A stretch of 64,000 nt of DNA from Sphingomonas sp. Leaf230 (GCF_001421745.1 NZ_LMKW01000008.1:63027-127026); one strand, 5' to 3'; numbered from the stretch's first letter, positions 1 to 7,918 are shown. Numbers and translations: made by a program. Notes: generated by a model from the letters alone, not told the origin.

Positions 1-520
1 GCGTCGACACCGACGCGCGGATCACGACCGGCTTGAGCGCGGTCTTAGACGCGGCCTGGATCGCGACGTTCATCGCGCGGGGTGCGCTGACCTGCGCCAT
101 CTGCACCGGAGCAAGCTTCACCACGGCAGGAGCAGCGGTCACCGGCACGATCGACGTGGAGACGACGGACCCCGCCCCCGACGGCACGAGCAGCGCGGCG
201 GTCTGGACCCCGTCCGCGCGCAGGCTGTTGACGTCGAGCGCCGCGAGCGCGGCCTCGCTCACGACGAACTGGCCCGCGGTCGGTGCCGACAGCGCCAGCG
301 TATCGCCGTTCCAGCGTTCGAGCTGGGCCAGATTGCCCCGCGTGTCGAACTCGGTTTCCAGCGCACGGATGTCGCGTTGCGCGGAGCGTATCTGACCATT
401 GACCGCCTCCAGCTTCTTGCGCTCGGCGGCGACCTGCAGCGACACGAGGTAGAAACCGAGCACGACGGCTACGCAGCCCCCGAACCAGCCCACACCCTTC
501 ATCCGATACGCCGCCGTCAT
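1..520 (-). CDS. ftsL: FtsL-like cell division protein (3' part beyond window)
   Basis: Reads on the minus strand from ATG at 520 and is still open at position 1, so the C-terminus is missing. The first ~25 residues hold one hydrophobic segment ([17 protein letters not shown]) after a short charged N-terminus, then a coiled-coil-like stretch rich in Lys/Glu/Arg ([14 protein letters not shown]), the layout of bitopic FtsL proteins. An Ala/Val-rich, low-complexity periplasmic part follows. Its start overlaps the rsmH stop by 4 nt (ATGA), so the genes are translationally coupled. Position directly after mraZ-rsmH in the dcw cluster is what suggests FtsL; the sequence alone is weakly conserved. 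FtsL acts with FtsB and FtsQ in the divisome at the inner membrane. Confidence 0.65.
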   Translation of the reverse strand, partial: MTAAYRMKGVGWFGGCVAVVLGFYLVSLQVAAERKKLEAVNGQIRSAQRDIRALETEFDTRGNLAQLERWNGDTLALSAPTAGQFVVSEAALAALDVNSLRADGVQTAALLVPSGAGSVVSTSIVPVTAAPAVVKLAPVQMAQVSAPRAMNVAIQAASKTALKPVVIRASVST

Positions 521-1467
521 GTCGTCACCTCTTCCGTCCAGGGTTGCGCGGAGGTCCGCCGCGCCGTCCGTAATGTCGCCGAGCGCGCACGCGGGTTGCG
601 TGCGATCTCGGCCTCGCCGGCGCGAACACCGCGGCCGACATGAGAAAAACTAGGTTCCGCAACGGCTTTCACCTGCGGAAGATGACGCGAACCTGAAGGA
701 GAGCCCCCGGACCGCGTGCGCAGGAAGCGCTTCACCATCCGGTCCTCGAGGCTGTGGAACGTCACGATCGCGAGCCGGCCACCGGGTTTCAGCACGCGCT
801 CGGCCGCCAGCAACCCGTCGGCGAGTTCGCCCAACTCGCGGTTCACGTGGATCCGGATCGCCTGGAACGCGCGCGTCGCGGGGTCCTTCTTGTCGTGCGC
901 CTTGTAGCCGAGCGCGCGGCGGACGATGTGCGCCAGCTCGCCGGTCCGCGTCAGCGGGCGCGCCGCGACGATCGCGCGGGCCACGCGACGCGACTTGGGC
1001 TCGTCGCCGTACTGATACAGCACGTCGGCGATCTCGTTCTCGTCCGCCTCGTTGACGAAGTCCGCCGCCGACATGCCGGTCTGCGCCATCCGCATGTCGA
1101 GCGGGCCATCCGACTGGAACGAGAAGCCGCGCTCGGCTTGGTCGAGCTGCATCGACGACACGCCGATATCGAGCGTGACGCCGTCCACCGGCGCGAGGCC
1201 GCGCGCTTCGAGTTCGGACGCCATCGCCGAGAAGTCCGCGGCGATCAGCGTCAGGCCTTCTTCGGCCTCTTCCATCGCGCGACCATTGGCGATCGCGTCG
1301 GGATCGCGATCGAACGCGACGATCCGCGCGCCCGACTTGAGCAATGCCAGCGTATAGCCGCCCGCGCCGAACGTGCCGTCGACCATCGTCTCGCCGGGCT
1401 CAGGGGAAAGCGCAGCGAGGACTTCGTCGAGCAGGACGGGAATGTGCGGTGCGTCGGGGGAACTCAC
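517..1467 (-). CDS. rsmH: 16S rRNA (cytosine(1402)-N4)-methyltransferase RsmH
   Basis: 316 residues, the usual RsmH length. The N-terminus [13 protein letters not shown] and the SAM-binding stretch [15 protein letters not shown] (residues ~29-43) are family hallmarks, as are [19 protein letters not shown] and PLDMRM in the middle and [18 protein letters not shown] near the C-terminus. The enzyme N4-methylates C1402 in the decoding centre of 16S rRNA using S-adenosylmethionine. Translation probably starts at GTG 1467, which overlaps the mraZ stop as GTGA; its own stop overlaps the FtsL-like start. This tight mraZ-rsmH-ftsL packing is the standard start of the division/cell wall cluster. Confidence 0.97.
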   Translation of the reverse strand: MSSPDAPHIPVLLDEVLAALSPEPGETMVDGTFGAGGYTLALLKSGARIVAFDRDPDAIANGRAMEEAEEGLTLIAADFSAMASELEARGLAPVDGVTLDIGVSSMQLDQAERGFSFQSDGPLDMRMAQTGMSAADFVNEADENEIADVLYQYGDEPKSRRVARAIVAARPLTRTGELAHIVRRALGYKAHDKKDPATRAFQAIRIHVNRELGELADGLLAAERVLKPGGRLAIVTFHSLEDRMVKRFLRTRSGGSPSGSRHLPQVKAVAEPSFSHVGRGVRAGEAEIARNPRARSATLRTARRTSAQPWTEEVTT

Positions 1468-1991
1468 AGCTGCACCCCCTTCTCGGCCATGTAGAAGCGC
1501 GCCATCTCCTTGACGACGGGGGGCATGCCGTCGGTGGCGATCAGCGTCGCGGGGTCCCAGATCTCGATGTAGTCGAGCACGCCGTAGAAGAACGCATGGC
1601 CCTTGATGCCCGCATAGAAGCGCGGGAACGCGGGCATGATGAAGCGCCCGGAGCCGTCGAACGGCACCGCTTCGCCGGACGCGGCGGCGCGCTTGATGTT
1701 GTAGTCGTACTCGCCGTTCTCGGCAGGATTCTCGGATTCGCGGCGATCGAGGCGCTCGGCGAGGATGTCGACGTAACCGGGATCATACGCGACCAAGCAG
1801 CGATTCTTCTGATGCGCGCCGATGATGATGGTACCGCCGTCCTTGCCGTTCGCCTTGGGCGCATTTGCCGAAAGCATCGTGCGGAGCGCCGAGGGGATGG
1901 CTACCCGGCCCTTGTCGTCGACAAGGCCGATACCGTCTCCTTGATAGCGACCCCGTACCGACACGCCAAAACCCTTCGAACTGGCGCGCAC
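1464..1991 (-). CDS. mraZ: Transcriptional regulator MraZ
   Basis: 175 residues with two MraZ/SpoVT-AbrB-like halves: [18 protein letters not shown] near residue 20 and [24 protein letters not shown] near residue 107, each carrying the DKGR / GSGR core. MraZ binds DNA as a ring-shaped oligomer at repeats upstream of its own operon and represses the dcw cluster. The start is GTG at 1991; an alternative GTG at 1964 has an AAGGG sequence 7 nt before it and may be the real start. Upstream lies a ~100-230 bp leader with periodic GGGGAT repeats that could be its operator. The gene heads the window's mraZ-rsmH-ftsL run. Confidence 0.95.
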   Translation of the reverse strand: MRASSKGFGVSVRGRYQGDGIGLVDDKGRVAIPSALRTMLSANAPKANGKDGGTIIIGAHQKNRCLVAYDPGYVDILAERLDRRESENPAENGEYDYNIKRAAASGEAVPFDGSGRFIMPAFPRFYAGIKGHAFFYGVLDYIEIWDPATLIATDGMPPVVKEMARFYMAEKGVQL

Positions 1992-2090
1992 GCCTCACCG
2001 CCTCGAAAAGCAGCCATCGCTACGTTTCGACCGCGTTTTCAGCGAACGATGAAAATGCCCCTGTATTAACCTCCATCTACCATAGCGCTT

Positions 2091-2223
2091 CGGGGACGCA
2101 ACGGGATTTTTGGGGATTAAACGGATTTCACTGCAATTTCGATGCTCAGTCTGGGGGGATTTGCGGGCAGACTGGATGTGAAAGTGCTGACGACTGTTTT
2201 GACTACTGGGGATATCCGGGGAT
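2091..2223. promoter_or_regulatory. Candidate MraZ operator: 10-bp-periodic G-tract repeats
   Basis: Upstream of mraZ the plus strand carries repeats of a GGGGAT-type hexamer spaced exactly 10 bp: GGGGAC 2092, CGGGAT 2102 and GGGGAT 2112; then GGGGAT 2155 and GGGCAG 2165; then GGGGAT 2208 and GGGGAT 2218. Known MraZ sites are short G-rich direct repeats (TGGGN in E. coli) separated by 5 nt, giving the same 10-bp period. The match in period and location is seen in the sequence; that MraZ binds here is inference. The G-tracts are on the strand opposite to mraZ coding. Confidence 0.5.
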
Positions 2224-2286
2224 GAAGTGCGGAAGCTCCTCAGATGGTCGAAGCCAACGCACGCCAGACGTTACCAAGGGGTAACG

Positions 2287-2400
2287 CTCTCCCCTCCCTG
2301 GAAGGGAGGGGTCGGGGGTGGGTCGGCCCGATCGAGCCACTCGCGTTCAGGTATGCGGAAAACCAACCCACCCCCAGCCCCTCCCTTCCAGGGAGGGGAT
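2287..2400. repeat. Paired inverted repeat, REP-like (family C variant)
   Basis: Two arms of about 35 nt, the left reading CCCTCCCTGGAAGGGAGGGG then TCGGGGGTGGGT, and the right its reverse complement (ACCCACCCCCAGCCCC and onward), flank a ~45-nt spacer. Each arm is itself a hairpin (CCCTCCC-tggaa-GGGAGGG). The element lies downstream of the 89-residue membrane protein gene. It resembles, but is not identical to, the copies at 30838-30948 and 58199-58296. Confidence 0.8.
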
Positions 2401-2414
2401 CAAGGAGGCAGCAG

Positions 2415-2684
2415 TTACTGCGCGGGCGCCTGCGCATTGGCGCTCGGCGCTACGCCCATTTCCGCGAGCGGCTCGCCCGCTCCGGCGGCTTCGGTAACGT
2501 TCGAGACGCCCATGTTCGCCACTACGTCCGCCTGCGCAGCACCCGCCGTCGCGACCGGCCGCTCGCGATTCGTCGAACCGATGATCGCGCTCGCGAGACC
2601 GATCAGCAGCACGACCGCGGCGAGGCCGATCATGCCGACCTTGATGCGCTGCATGGTCTGGGAAGGTTCGTGAGGTAACTTCAT
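2415..2684 (-). CDS. Small single-pass membrane protein, unknown function
   Basis: 89 residues. After a short polar N-terminus (MKLPHEPSQTMQRIKV) comes one clear membrane segment (GMIGLAAVVLLIGLASAII, residues ~17-35), then an Ala/Gly/Pro-rich, probably disordered, acidic tail. I do not recognise a family. It lies 60 bp downstream of the cysteine synthase gene on the same strand and could be cotranscribed with it. The positively charged residues before the membrane segment suggest a cytoplasmic N-terminus and a periplasmic tail. The composition matches the chromosome and there is no sign of decay. Confidence 0.7.
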   Translation of the reverse strand: MKLPHEPSQTMQRIKVGMIGLAAVVLLIGLASAIIGSTNRERPVATAGAAQADVVANMGVSNVTEAAGAGEPLAEMGVAPSANAQAPAQ

Positions 2685-2743
2685 CTTGCCCTACCTCGAT
2701 ACCCGACTACCGCGCTTCTGTCGATTCTCGGGAACCATACCGC

Positions 2744-3712
2744 TCAAGCTAGGCCCTTCGCCTGACGCCATTCAGGATCGTACAGCGTCGAGAGATAGCG
2801 GAATCCGGTGTCGCACAGGATCGTTGCGATCCGCTTGCCGGGTCCCAGGTGCTTCGCCAGCGCTACGGCACCTGCGACGTTGATCCCGGACGACAACCCG
2901 AGGCAGAGCCCTTCCTCGTCGAGTAACCGTCGGACCCACGCATAACCCTCCTGATCCGAAATCCGGAACTGCGTATCGATCGGCGCCCCCTCCAGATTGG
3001 CAGTGATGCGCCCCTGCCCGATCCCCTCGGCAACCGAAGACCCTTCCGACTTCAGCTCCCCGTGCGCGTAATAGTTATACAGCGCGGCACCATGCGGATC
3101 ACTGAGCGCGATGCAGACCGCCTCGTCCTTCGCCTTCAGTCCCAGCCCAACCCCGGCGATCGTCCCACCGGTGCCCGCAGCGCAGGTGAAACCGTCGATC
3201 CGCCCGTCCATTTGTGCCCAGATCTCCTCTGCGGTCCCGACAATATGCGCGCGGCGATTGGCTGTGTTGTCGAACTGGTTTGCCCAGATCGCGCCCGGCG
3301 TCTCGTCGGCGATCCGGCGCGAGGTATGGACGAAATGGCATGGCGACGAAAATGCCGCAGCGGGGACCAATACCAGTTCGGCACCTAGAGCCCGCAACGT
3401 GTCCATCTTTTCGCGGCTCTGCGTCTCGGGCATGACGATGATCGTCTTGTAGCCTTTGGCGTTGGCGACCAGCGCGAGACCGATCCCGGTATTGCCCGCC
3501 GTGCCCTCGACGATCGTGCCGCCGGGCTGCAGCATTCCGCGCTGCTCCGCGTCCTCGACGATGAACAGCGCCGCGCGATCCTTCACCGATGCACCGGGGT
3601 TGGCATATTCGCACTTGCCGAAGATATCGCAACCGGTCGCCTCGCTAGGACCTCTCAGACGAACAAGTGGCGTGTTGCCAATCAGGGCGAGCGTGTCGGG
3701 TGTCGTGTGCAT
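2744..3712 (-). CDS. cysK: Cysteine synthase (O-acetylserine sulfhydrylase), PLP-dependent
   Basis: 322 residues from ATG 3712; a longer reading to 3790 adds 26 unlikely residues. The PLP lysine is K44 in NPGASVKDRA. Other fold-type II signatures are GNTPLVRL near the N-terminus, the asparagine loop EGTAGNTGIGLALV, the phosphate-binding loop CAAGTGGTIAGVG, and SSGINVAGAVALA near the C-terminus. The enzyme makes L-cysteine from O-acetylserine and sulfide in the cytoplasm. Some CysK-like proteins are instead cystathionine beta-synthase-like, so exact substrate preference is inferred. No sulfate-assimilation genes are next to it. A small membrane protein gene follows in the same direction. Confidence 0.85.
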   Translation of the reverse strand: MHTTPDTLALIGNTPLVRLRGPSEATGCDIFGKCEYANPGASVKDRAALFIVEDAEQRGMLQPGGTIVEGTAGNTGIGLALVANAKGYKTIIVMPETQSREKMDTLRALGAELVLVPAAAFSSPCHFVHTSRRIADETPGAIWANQFDNTANRRAHIVGTAEEIWAQMDGRIDGFTCAAGTGGTIAGVGLGLKAKDEAVCIALSDPHGAALYNYYAHGELKSEGSSVAEGIGQGRITANLEGAPIDTQFRISDQEGYAWVRRLLDEEGLCLGLSSGINVAGAVALAKHLGPGKRIATILCDTGFRYLSTLYDPEWRQAKGLA

Positions 3713-3877
3713 GCGCGCTATGTGGCGTGGCGCCCCGCCCAGAGCAAGCGAGCGAAAGTTTGCACGATTAAACGCCGCCAACGCGAACATCCCACGCGGA
3801 TGACATGCTTTTCATGTCGTGTTCATTACAACCAATACATGATCTATGTTAGGAAGTTTGAAACTGGCGGGAGTGGG

Positions 3878-4051
3878 ATGATGGAACAGTATCGGCAGGC
3901 TCTGGCCTTGTTGTCGGAAGCGTCAGATCTGATGGAAGCGGTCGGCGACACCTTGATCGGCGCGCATATCGCGACTCCGCTGGCGATGGTCGAAGAACGA
4001 CTTCAATCGCAGGATGACGTAGCCAAGCAGGACCGTCCGCTGCACGAGTGA
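3878..4051 (+). CDS. Short hypothetical protein (57 residues)
   Basis: Starts at ATG 3878 (or 3881), preceded by GGGAGTGGG as a plausible ribosome-binding site. The product (MMEQYRQALALLSEASDLME and onward) is predicted to be helical and acidic, with a run of Leu/Ala/Glu residues, and has no signal peptide. An in-frame ATG at 3839 would add 13 residues but lacks a good ribosome-binding site. It is divergent from the cysteine synthase gene and precedes a lipoprotein gene by 110 bp. I do not recognise a family; the small size and coding-like composition make it probable but not certain. Confidence 0.5.
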   Translation: MMEQYRQALALLSEASDLMEAVGDTLIGAHIATPLAMVEERLQSQDDVAKQDRPLHE

Positions 4052-4161
4052 ACTCTGACATCTTACCCGTCATACATACTGCCCTTTTCGCCGCTCGGCG
4101 ATGGTACCGCAAACCATAGGCCTTGACGCTCCATGCTGCATGCGCGAAGCGAGATCCCGCT

Positions 4162-4545
4162 ATGAAAATCCTCCCCATGACCGCCGTCGCCGCGCTGCTC
4201 GTGCTGGCAGCCTGCAACTCCAAGCCTGCTACGCCCGAAGTGCTGGATAGCAATCCAGATCCGATGGCGAACACGCTCGCCAACGCCGCGCCGGTCGAGC
4301 TGCCGCCCGCGATCAAGTCCGAGAAGACGCTGCGCTGCAAAGACAACAGCTTGCTCTACGTGACGTTCTTCCAGGGCGACAAGCAGGCGGTGGTCAAGAC
4401 CAAGAAGGACGGCCCCGCGACGACGTTGAAGTCGGACGTTGCCGGTTCGCCGAAGACCGCCGAGGGCGGCTGGTCGATGACCGGCGACGAATCGAGCGTC
4501 ACGCTGACCGCGCCCGGCAAGTCGGCGCAGATCTGCCACGCGTAA
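4162..4545 (+). CDS. Putative lipoprotein, unknown function
   Basis: 127 residues from ATG 4162. The signal peptide MKILPMTAVAALLVLAAC ends in a lipobox (LAAC) with the lipidated cysteine at residue 18, so the mature protein should be anchored to a membrane on the periplasmic side. The remainder (about 110 residues) contains a second cysteine (LRCKDNSLLYVTFF) and a third near the C-terminus (QICHA), which could form a disulfide. The body looks like a small beta-rich periplasmic domain, similar in layout to MliC-type lysozyme-inhibitor lipoproteins, but I cannot assign it. A strong intrinsic terminator follows 24 bp after the stop. Confidence 0.8.
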   Translation: MKILPMTAVAALLVLAACNSKPATPEVLDSNPDPMANTLANAAPVELPPAIKSEKTLRCKDNSLLYVTFFQGDKQAVVKTKKDGPATTLKSDVAGSPKTAEGGWSMTGDESSVTLTAPGKSAQICHA

Positions 4546-4568
4546 GTTTCTACGTTTAGGAATTACGA

Positions 4569-4600
4569 AACGGCCGGCGGATCATCCGCTGGCCGTTTTT
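4569..4600 (+). terminator. Intrinsic terminator after the lipoprotein gene
   Basis: AACGGCCGGCGGAT pairs with ATCCGCTGGCCGTT around a minimal loop, followed by a T-run (TTTTT). The stem is GC-rich with few mismatches. It separates the lipoprotein gene from the parA-like gene, whose start is 53 bp further on. Confidence 0.85.
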
Positions 4601-4652
4601 CTTTGCGCTGCACACTCTTGCCCTCACTGCCGCGGACCGGCACGCTAGCCTG

Positions 4653-5375
4653 ATGGCAACCGTTGCGATCTACAGCCTCAAGGGCGGCGTCGGAAAGACG
4701 ACGCTTTCGGTGAACCTGGCTTGGTGCGCCGCGACATTGTCGGCGCGCCGGACGCTGCTCTGGGATCTCGACCCGCAGGCGGCGTCCACCTGGGTGCTCG
4801 GCGGACCCCATGGAGCCGGGGGTAAAGTCGATCAGGCGCAGGCGATGTTCTCGAAGGACGTCGCGGTCGCCAAGCAGGCGCGGCCGACCGCCTACCCGCA
4901 TCTCGACCTGATCGCCGCCGACGCGTCGCTGCGCGGGCTCGACCAGCTATTCCACGAGATGGACAAGAAGAAGCGGCTCGCCAAGCTCCTGTCCGAACTT
5001 GCCGCCTATGACCGCGTGATCCTCGACTGTCCGCCGGGGCTGACCGAGACCGCGGACCAGGTAATGCGCGCGGCCGACCTGATCGTCATTCCCGTCATCC
5101 CCTCGCCGCTGTCGACCCGCGCATACGACGCGGTGGTCCAGCATCTGGGCGGCCGCACGCCGCTGCTGCCCGTCCACGTGATGGTCGACAAGCGACGGGC
5201 ACTGCATGCCGAGGCGTTGGCCCGCCACCCCGACTGGCCGGTCATCCCGATGGCGAGCAACATCGAGTCGATGGCGGTCAAGCGTGCGCCGGTCGGCGTG
5301 TTCGCGCCGAAGTCCGCTGCCTCGCAGGCGTTTGCGGACCTCTGGCGCCGGATCGAACACCGGCTCGCCGCGTGA
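4653..5375 (+). CDS. ParA-family ATPase
   Basis: 240 residues. The deviant Walker A motif KGGVGKTTLSVNLAW is at residues 10-24, the Walker A' stretch LLWDLDPQAAST follows near residue 40, and Walker B is VILDCPPGL near residue 128, as in ParA/MinD/Soj ATPases. No parB gene, centromere-like repeats or chromosome-origin genes are nearby, so it is an orphan member of the superfamily (as seen for MipZ-, PpfA- or VirC1-like proteins) and probably positions some cytoplasmic cargo. Its stop overlaps the GTG start of aat by 4 nt (GTGA), so the two are cotranslated. Confidence 0.85.
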   Translation: MATVAIYSLKGGVGKTTLSVNLAWCAATLSARRTLLWDLDPQAASTWVLGGPHGAGGKVDQAQAMFSKDVAVAKQARPTAYPHLDLIAADASLRGLDQLFHEMDKKKRLAKLLSELAAYDRVILDCPPGLTETADQVMRAADLIVIPVIPSPLSTRAYDAVVQHLGGRTPLLPVHVMVDKRRALHAEALARHPDWPVIPMASNIESMAVKRAPVGVFAPKSAASQAFADLWRRIEHRLAA

Positions 5376-6103
5376 GCGACGTTTTGGACCCGCAACTCGT
5401 GCTTGGCGCCTATTCAGTCGGGGTGTTCCCGATGGCCGACAGCCGCGATGCTGCAAGCGTGTACTGGGTCGAGCCACGCCGCCGCGCGGTCCTGCCGCTC
5501 GACGGGTTCCAGCTCTCGCGCTCGCTGAGGAAGACGATCGCCGCGGACCGGTTCCAGGTCACCGTCGACACCGCGTTCGAACGCGTCGTGCAGCTCTGCG
5601 CCGAGAGCGTCGAAGGTCGCCCGGAGACGTGGATCAACGACGGCATAGAGCGCGTCTTCCAGACGCTGCACGCGATGGGGTTCGCGCACTCGGTCGAATG
5701 CTGGGACGGCGGCAAGCTGGTTGGGGGGCTCTACGGCCTGTCACTCGGGCGCGCGTTCTTCGGCGAAAGCATGGTCAGTCGTGCCACCGACGCGTCAAAG
5801 GTCGCGCTCGCGCACCTCGTCGCGCGGCTGAGAACGGGCGGGTTCACGCTGCTCGACTGCCAGTTCCAGACCTCGCATCTTGCCTCGCTCGGCGCGATTG
5901 AGATCGACCGCAAGGACTATGTCGCGTTGCTGGGTGCGGCACTCGAGGGAGCGCTCAAGCCATCCTCCGGCGGCGGAGTATCATCGGCAGCCGGCGATTT
6001 CCGCGCGCTCGATCGCTTGGCCGGCAAGGCTTCGGCGGGCGGCGCGGTATCGGGGCCGGTCTCCGGGAAGGTCATCGCGCAGCTCTTGGTCCAGACGTCG
6101 TAG
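5372..6103 (+). CDS. aat: Leucyl/phenylalanyl-tRNA--protein transferase
   Basis: 243 residues from GTG 5372. Family blocks: GVFPMADSRDAASVYWVEPRRRAVLPLD (residues ~12-40), ETWINDGIERVFQTLHAMGFAHSVECW, LVGGLYGLSLGRAFFGESMVSRATDASKVAL and FTLLDCQFQTSHLASLGA. The enzyme attaches Leu or Phe from aminoacyl-tRNA to N-terminal Lys/Arg, marking proteins for ClpS/ClpAP. The conserved core ends near residue 190; the last ~50 residues are low-complexity (Ala/Gly/Ser) and lie antisense to the 3' end of the DUF2155 gene, a 187-bp convergent overlap. It is coupled to the upstream parA-like gene by a 4-nt overlap. Confidence 0.95.
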   Translation: MSDVLDPQLVLGAYSVGVFPMADSRDAASVYWVEPRRRAVLPLDGFQLSRSLRKTIAADRFQVTVDTAFERVVQLCAESVEGRPETWINDGIERVFQTLHAMGFAHSVECWDGGKLVGGLYGLSLGRAFFGESMVSRATDASKVALAHLVARLRTGGFTLLDCQFQTSHLASLGAIEIDRKDYVALLGAALEGALKPSSGGGVSSAAGDFRALDRLAGKASAGGAVSGPVSGKVIAQLLVQTS

Positions 6104-6567
6104 ACCGGATGCTGGACTGCGTTCAGCGCGGGGCGTTCCTTGTACAGCCAGCCCGAGAACGTCCGCCGCCAATGCGTGTCGACGCCGCGCACCAGCACCT
6201 GTACGAACGCACCCGTTAGTTGCTCCTGCTCCCAAGGCGCTGTCTGTTCGCACGCCCGCAACCGCAGCACGACGTCGCCCATGCGCGTCGCCTGGCCGGG
6301 TTTTAGCCGCACTTCGCGGGTTTCGCCGTTGCGCTTGTTGAGCAGGCCGAGCACCGCGACGCGTTGCGCCATCGGCGTGCCGCCATTGGCGATTGCCGCG
6401 GCACCAGTATCGATCGTCTCGATCGAGGAATTGCCCTGCTCATCAGCGCCCGGCAGGTCCTGCTGGACCGCGGACACCTTCGTCGCGGGCGTGGTGAGCG
6501 CGCGGTATCCGAACCAGCCACCCACCGCCAACGCCACGACCAACACGGCCGCGGCGAGCCAGCGCAT
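5917..6567 (-). CDS. DUF2155 domain-containing membrane/periplasmic protein
   Basis: 216 residues from ATG 6567. An N-terminal membrane or uncleaved signal segment (MRWLAAAVLVVALAVGGWFGYRAL) is followed by a linker and the DUF2155 domain, which begins at AQRVAVLGLLNKRNGETREVRL and runs through RACEQTAPWEQEQLTGAFVQV to HPVYDVWTKSCAMTFP. The two cysteines of the domain (RACEQ and KSCAM) are positioned for a disulfide. After about residue 160 comes a disordered Pro/Ser/Ala tail that lies antisense to the tail of aat. It follows the NDUFA12 gene by 2 nt (TGATCATG), so they form one transcription unit. The function of DUF2155 is unknown; this pairing is common in alphaproteobacteria. Confidence 0.88.
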   Translation of the reverse strand: MRWLAAAVLVVALAVGGWFGYRALTTPATKVSAVQQDLPGADEQGNSSIETIDTGAAAIANGGTPMAQRVAVLGLLNKRNGETREVRLKPGQATRMGDVVLRLRACEQTAPWEQEQLTGAFVQVLVRGVDTHWRRTFSGWLYKERPALNAVQHPVYDVWTKSCAMTFPETGPDTAPPAEALPAKRSSARKSPAADDTPPPEDGLSAPSSAAPSNAT

Positions 6568-6569
6568 GA

Positions 6570-6962
6570 TCACCCTTCGGGCGTCCAGGCTTCGTAATCG
6601 CCCGTCGCAGCGGCACGGTGGCCACCCTTTTCGAGCGCACCGGCAGGCCGATAGGCGAGCGCGGTACCGGTCATGTTCGGCACGGCAGGCTTCTGCCACG
6701 CGCGGATCGGCGGCAGCGCGCGATCGGGCACGTCGTCGACCTGGTGATGCAGCCAGCTGAACCACGCCGGCGGCACCCGGCTCGCGTCGGTCGCACCCTG
6801 GTAGATGACCCAGCGGCGCGGGTTGCCGGCGGTGTCCTTGCCACCTTCGTAATAGACGTTGCCGAGCGCGTCCTCCCCCTTCTTCGCCATGCTGCGCAAG
6901 CCGAATTTGGTGCCGAGGGTGGCGCCGTTCCACCACGTGAAAGTCGATGCGAGAAAGCCCAT
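6570..6962 (-). CDS. NADH:ubiquinone oxidoreductase accessory subunit, NDUFA12 family
   Basis: 130 residues, typical for the family. The blocks GATLGTKFGLRSMAKKGEDALGNVYYEGG, RRWVIYQGATDASRVPPAWFSWLHHQVDD and RPAGALEKGGHR-ATGDYEAWTP match the NDUFA12/B17.2 subunit of mitochondrial and alphaproteobacterial complex I. It acts on the cytoplasmic arm of respiratory complex I, where it is needed for assembly or stability. The main nuo operon is not in the window; in this group the gene normally stands apart, beside DUF2155, as here. No unusual features. Two repeat elements lie upstream. Confidence 0.95.
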   Translation of the reverse strand: MGFLASTFTWWNGATLGTKFGLRSMAKKGEDALGNVYYEGGKDTAGNPRRWVIYQGATDASRVPPAWFSWLHHQVDDVPDRALPPIRAWQKPAVPNMTGTALAYRPAGALEKGGHRAAATGDYEAWTPEG

Positions 6963-7024
6963 GTTTGGCGCTTACCGCGAGTGGGGGCGGGCTTCAACCT
7001 TGATGATGGGTGGAGGACTGCTGA

Positions 7025-7146
7025 TCCTCCCCAGCAAGGGGGAAGTGGCGCCAAAGGCGACGGAGGGGAGGACACGGAACCGAACGTGTCGCGGACCTCC
7101 CCCTCCGTCAGGCTGACGCCTGCCACCTCCTCCTGGCGGGGGAGGA
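7025..7146. repeat. REP-like paired inverted repeat, family A copy 1
   Basis: Left arm TCCTCCCCAGCAAGGGGGAA then GTGGCGCC...CGGAGGGGAGG, right arm CCTCCCCCTCCGTCAGGCTG then ACGCCTGCCACCTCC...GGGGGAGGA. The arms are inverted relative to each other with a ~20-nt centre. The same architecture recurs at 19820, 23509, 37983 and 43405. Confidence 0.85.
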
Positions 7147-7203
7147 TCGTGGAGGCGCTCCTTTGAGACGTCCGTTCCGCCTTGGATACAACTGTTGTCC
7201 TTG

Positions 7204-7253
7204 TTCTCCCGCGAAGACCGGAGCCCAGACTGGGTCCTCGCCTTCGCGGGGAA
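7204..7253. repeat. Single-hairpin repeat, family D copy 1
   Basis: TTCTCCCGCGAAGACCGGAG and its partner CTCGCCTTCGCGGGGAA flank a centre reading CCCAGACTGGG. A second copy with the same centre is at 35437-35485. Confidence 0.75.
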
Positions 7254-7287
7254 ACACGTGGCTGGAGACGTCGGCTAGCCACATATC

Positions 7288-7391
7288 CCACCCCGGCGCA
7301 GGCCGGGGCCCAATTGGGTAACGTCGCTAACGAAGCGCTGTTCGCCGTTACAGCGACCTTCCCAATTGGGCCCCGGCCTTCGCCGGGGTGG
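7288..7391. repeat. REP-like paired inverted repeat, family B copy 1
   Basis: Left arm CCACCCCGGCGCAGGCCGGG then GCCCAATTGGG; right arm CCCAATTGGGCCCCGGCCTT then CGCCGGGGTGG. The ~45-nt spacer contains GTCGCTAACGAAGCG. Other copies: 25670-25775 and 46524-46632. Confidence 0.85.
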
Positions 7392-7417
7392 TGCCATTGG
7401 TCGAACGGTTCGCGCGC

Positions 7418-7918
7418 CTACTTCGCCCCCTTGTCCCACGTCACCAGATCGCCCTCGGCGATTCCCAATTCCGCAGCCCTACCGCCCATCAGTTCCAGCA
7501 CCGCCCCCACCGGCTCGCCCGACGGGATCGGCTGTTCCGAAAACGGCACGGTATTCTCGGCGATCCGCGCGATCGTGCCGTCGGCGCGAATATAGAGGAT
7601 GTCGAGCGGGCTCGGCGTGTTCTTCATCCAGAAGTTCGCCACCACCGGCTCGCCACCCTTGGCGGGATACGGCCAGAACAGCATCCCGCCATCGGGCTTC
7701 AGGTCGGTGCGGAACATCAGCCCGCGCGCCTGCTCGGCCTCCGTCTTCGCACTCTCGACCTTGAACGCATGCGTCCCGTTCGCACTCTTTATCGTCAGCG
7801 GCAGCGTCGCGACTGCGGCCACGTCCGAGTCCCCCCGGCTATTCATGTACGCGACACCCCCGGCGCCGACGCCCAGCGCCAGCACCCCGGCCAACACGGC
7901 CTTCGTAACGAACATCAT
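7418..7918 (-). CDS. DUF192 domain-containing secreted protein
   Basis: 166 residues. An N-terminal signal or membrane anchor (VTKAVLAGVLALGVGAGGVAYM) is followed by the DUF192 domain: FKVESAKTEAEQARGLMFRT, PDGGMLFWPYP, VANFWMKNTPSPLDILYIRADGTI and AVLELMGGRAAELGI. The family forms a small periplasmic beta fold whose function is unknown. The start (ATG 7918) overlaps the stop of the double cold-shock gene as ATGA; this CSD-DUF192 gene pair is a conserved alphaproteobacterial arrangement. Downstream lies a cluster of repeat elements. Confidence 0.9.
   Translation of the reverse strand: MMFVTKAVLAGVLALGVGAGGVAYMNSRGDSDVAAVATLPLTIKSANGTHAFKVESAKTEAEQARGLMFRTDLKPDGGMLFWPYPAKGGEPVVANFWMKNTPSPLDILYIRADGTIARIAENTVPFSEQPIPSGEPVGAVLELMGGRAAELGIAEGDLVTWDKGAK

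Larger units (their letters stand above)
1992..2414. other. mraZ leader plus paired repeat; no gene seen
   Basis: This 423-bp gap between mraZ and the small membrane protein gene holds the G-tract repeat array at 2091-2223 and the paired inverted repeat at 2287-2400. I see no credible coding sequence in either direction. Confidence 0.7.
6963..7417. other. Gap filled by three repeat elements; no gene
   Basis: The 455 bp between NDUFA12 and the DUF192 gene are taken up almost entirely by three palindromic elements: family A at 7025-7146, family D at 7204-7253 and family B at 7288-7391. I see no coding sequence. Confidence 0.8.

Noticed and set aside
7025..7391. CRISPR array
   Set aside because: The repeats here are three different palindromic elements without regular spacers; no cas genes are in the window.
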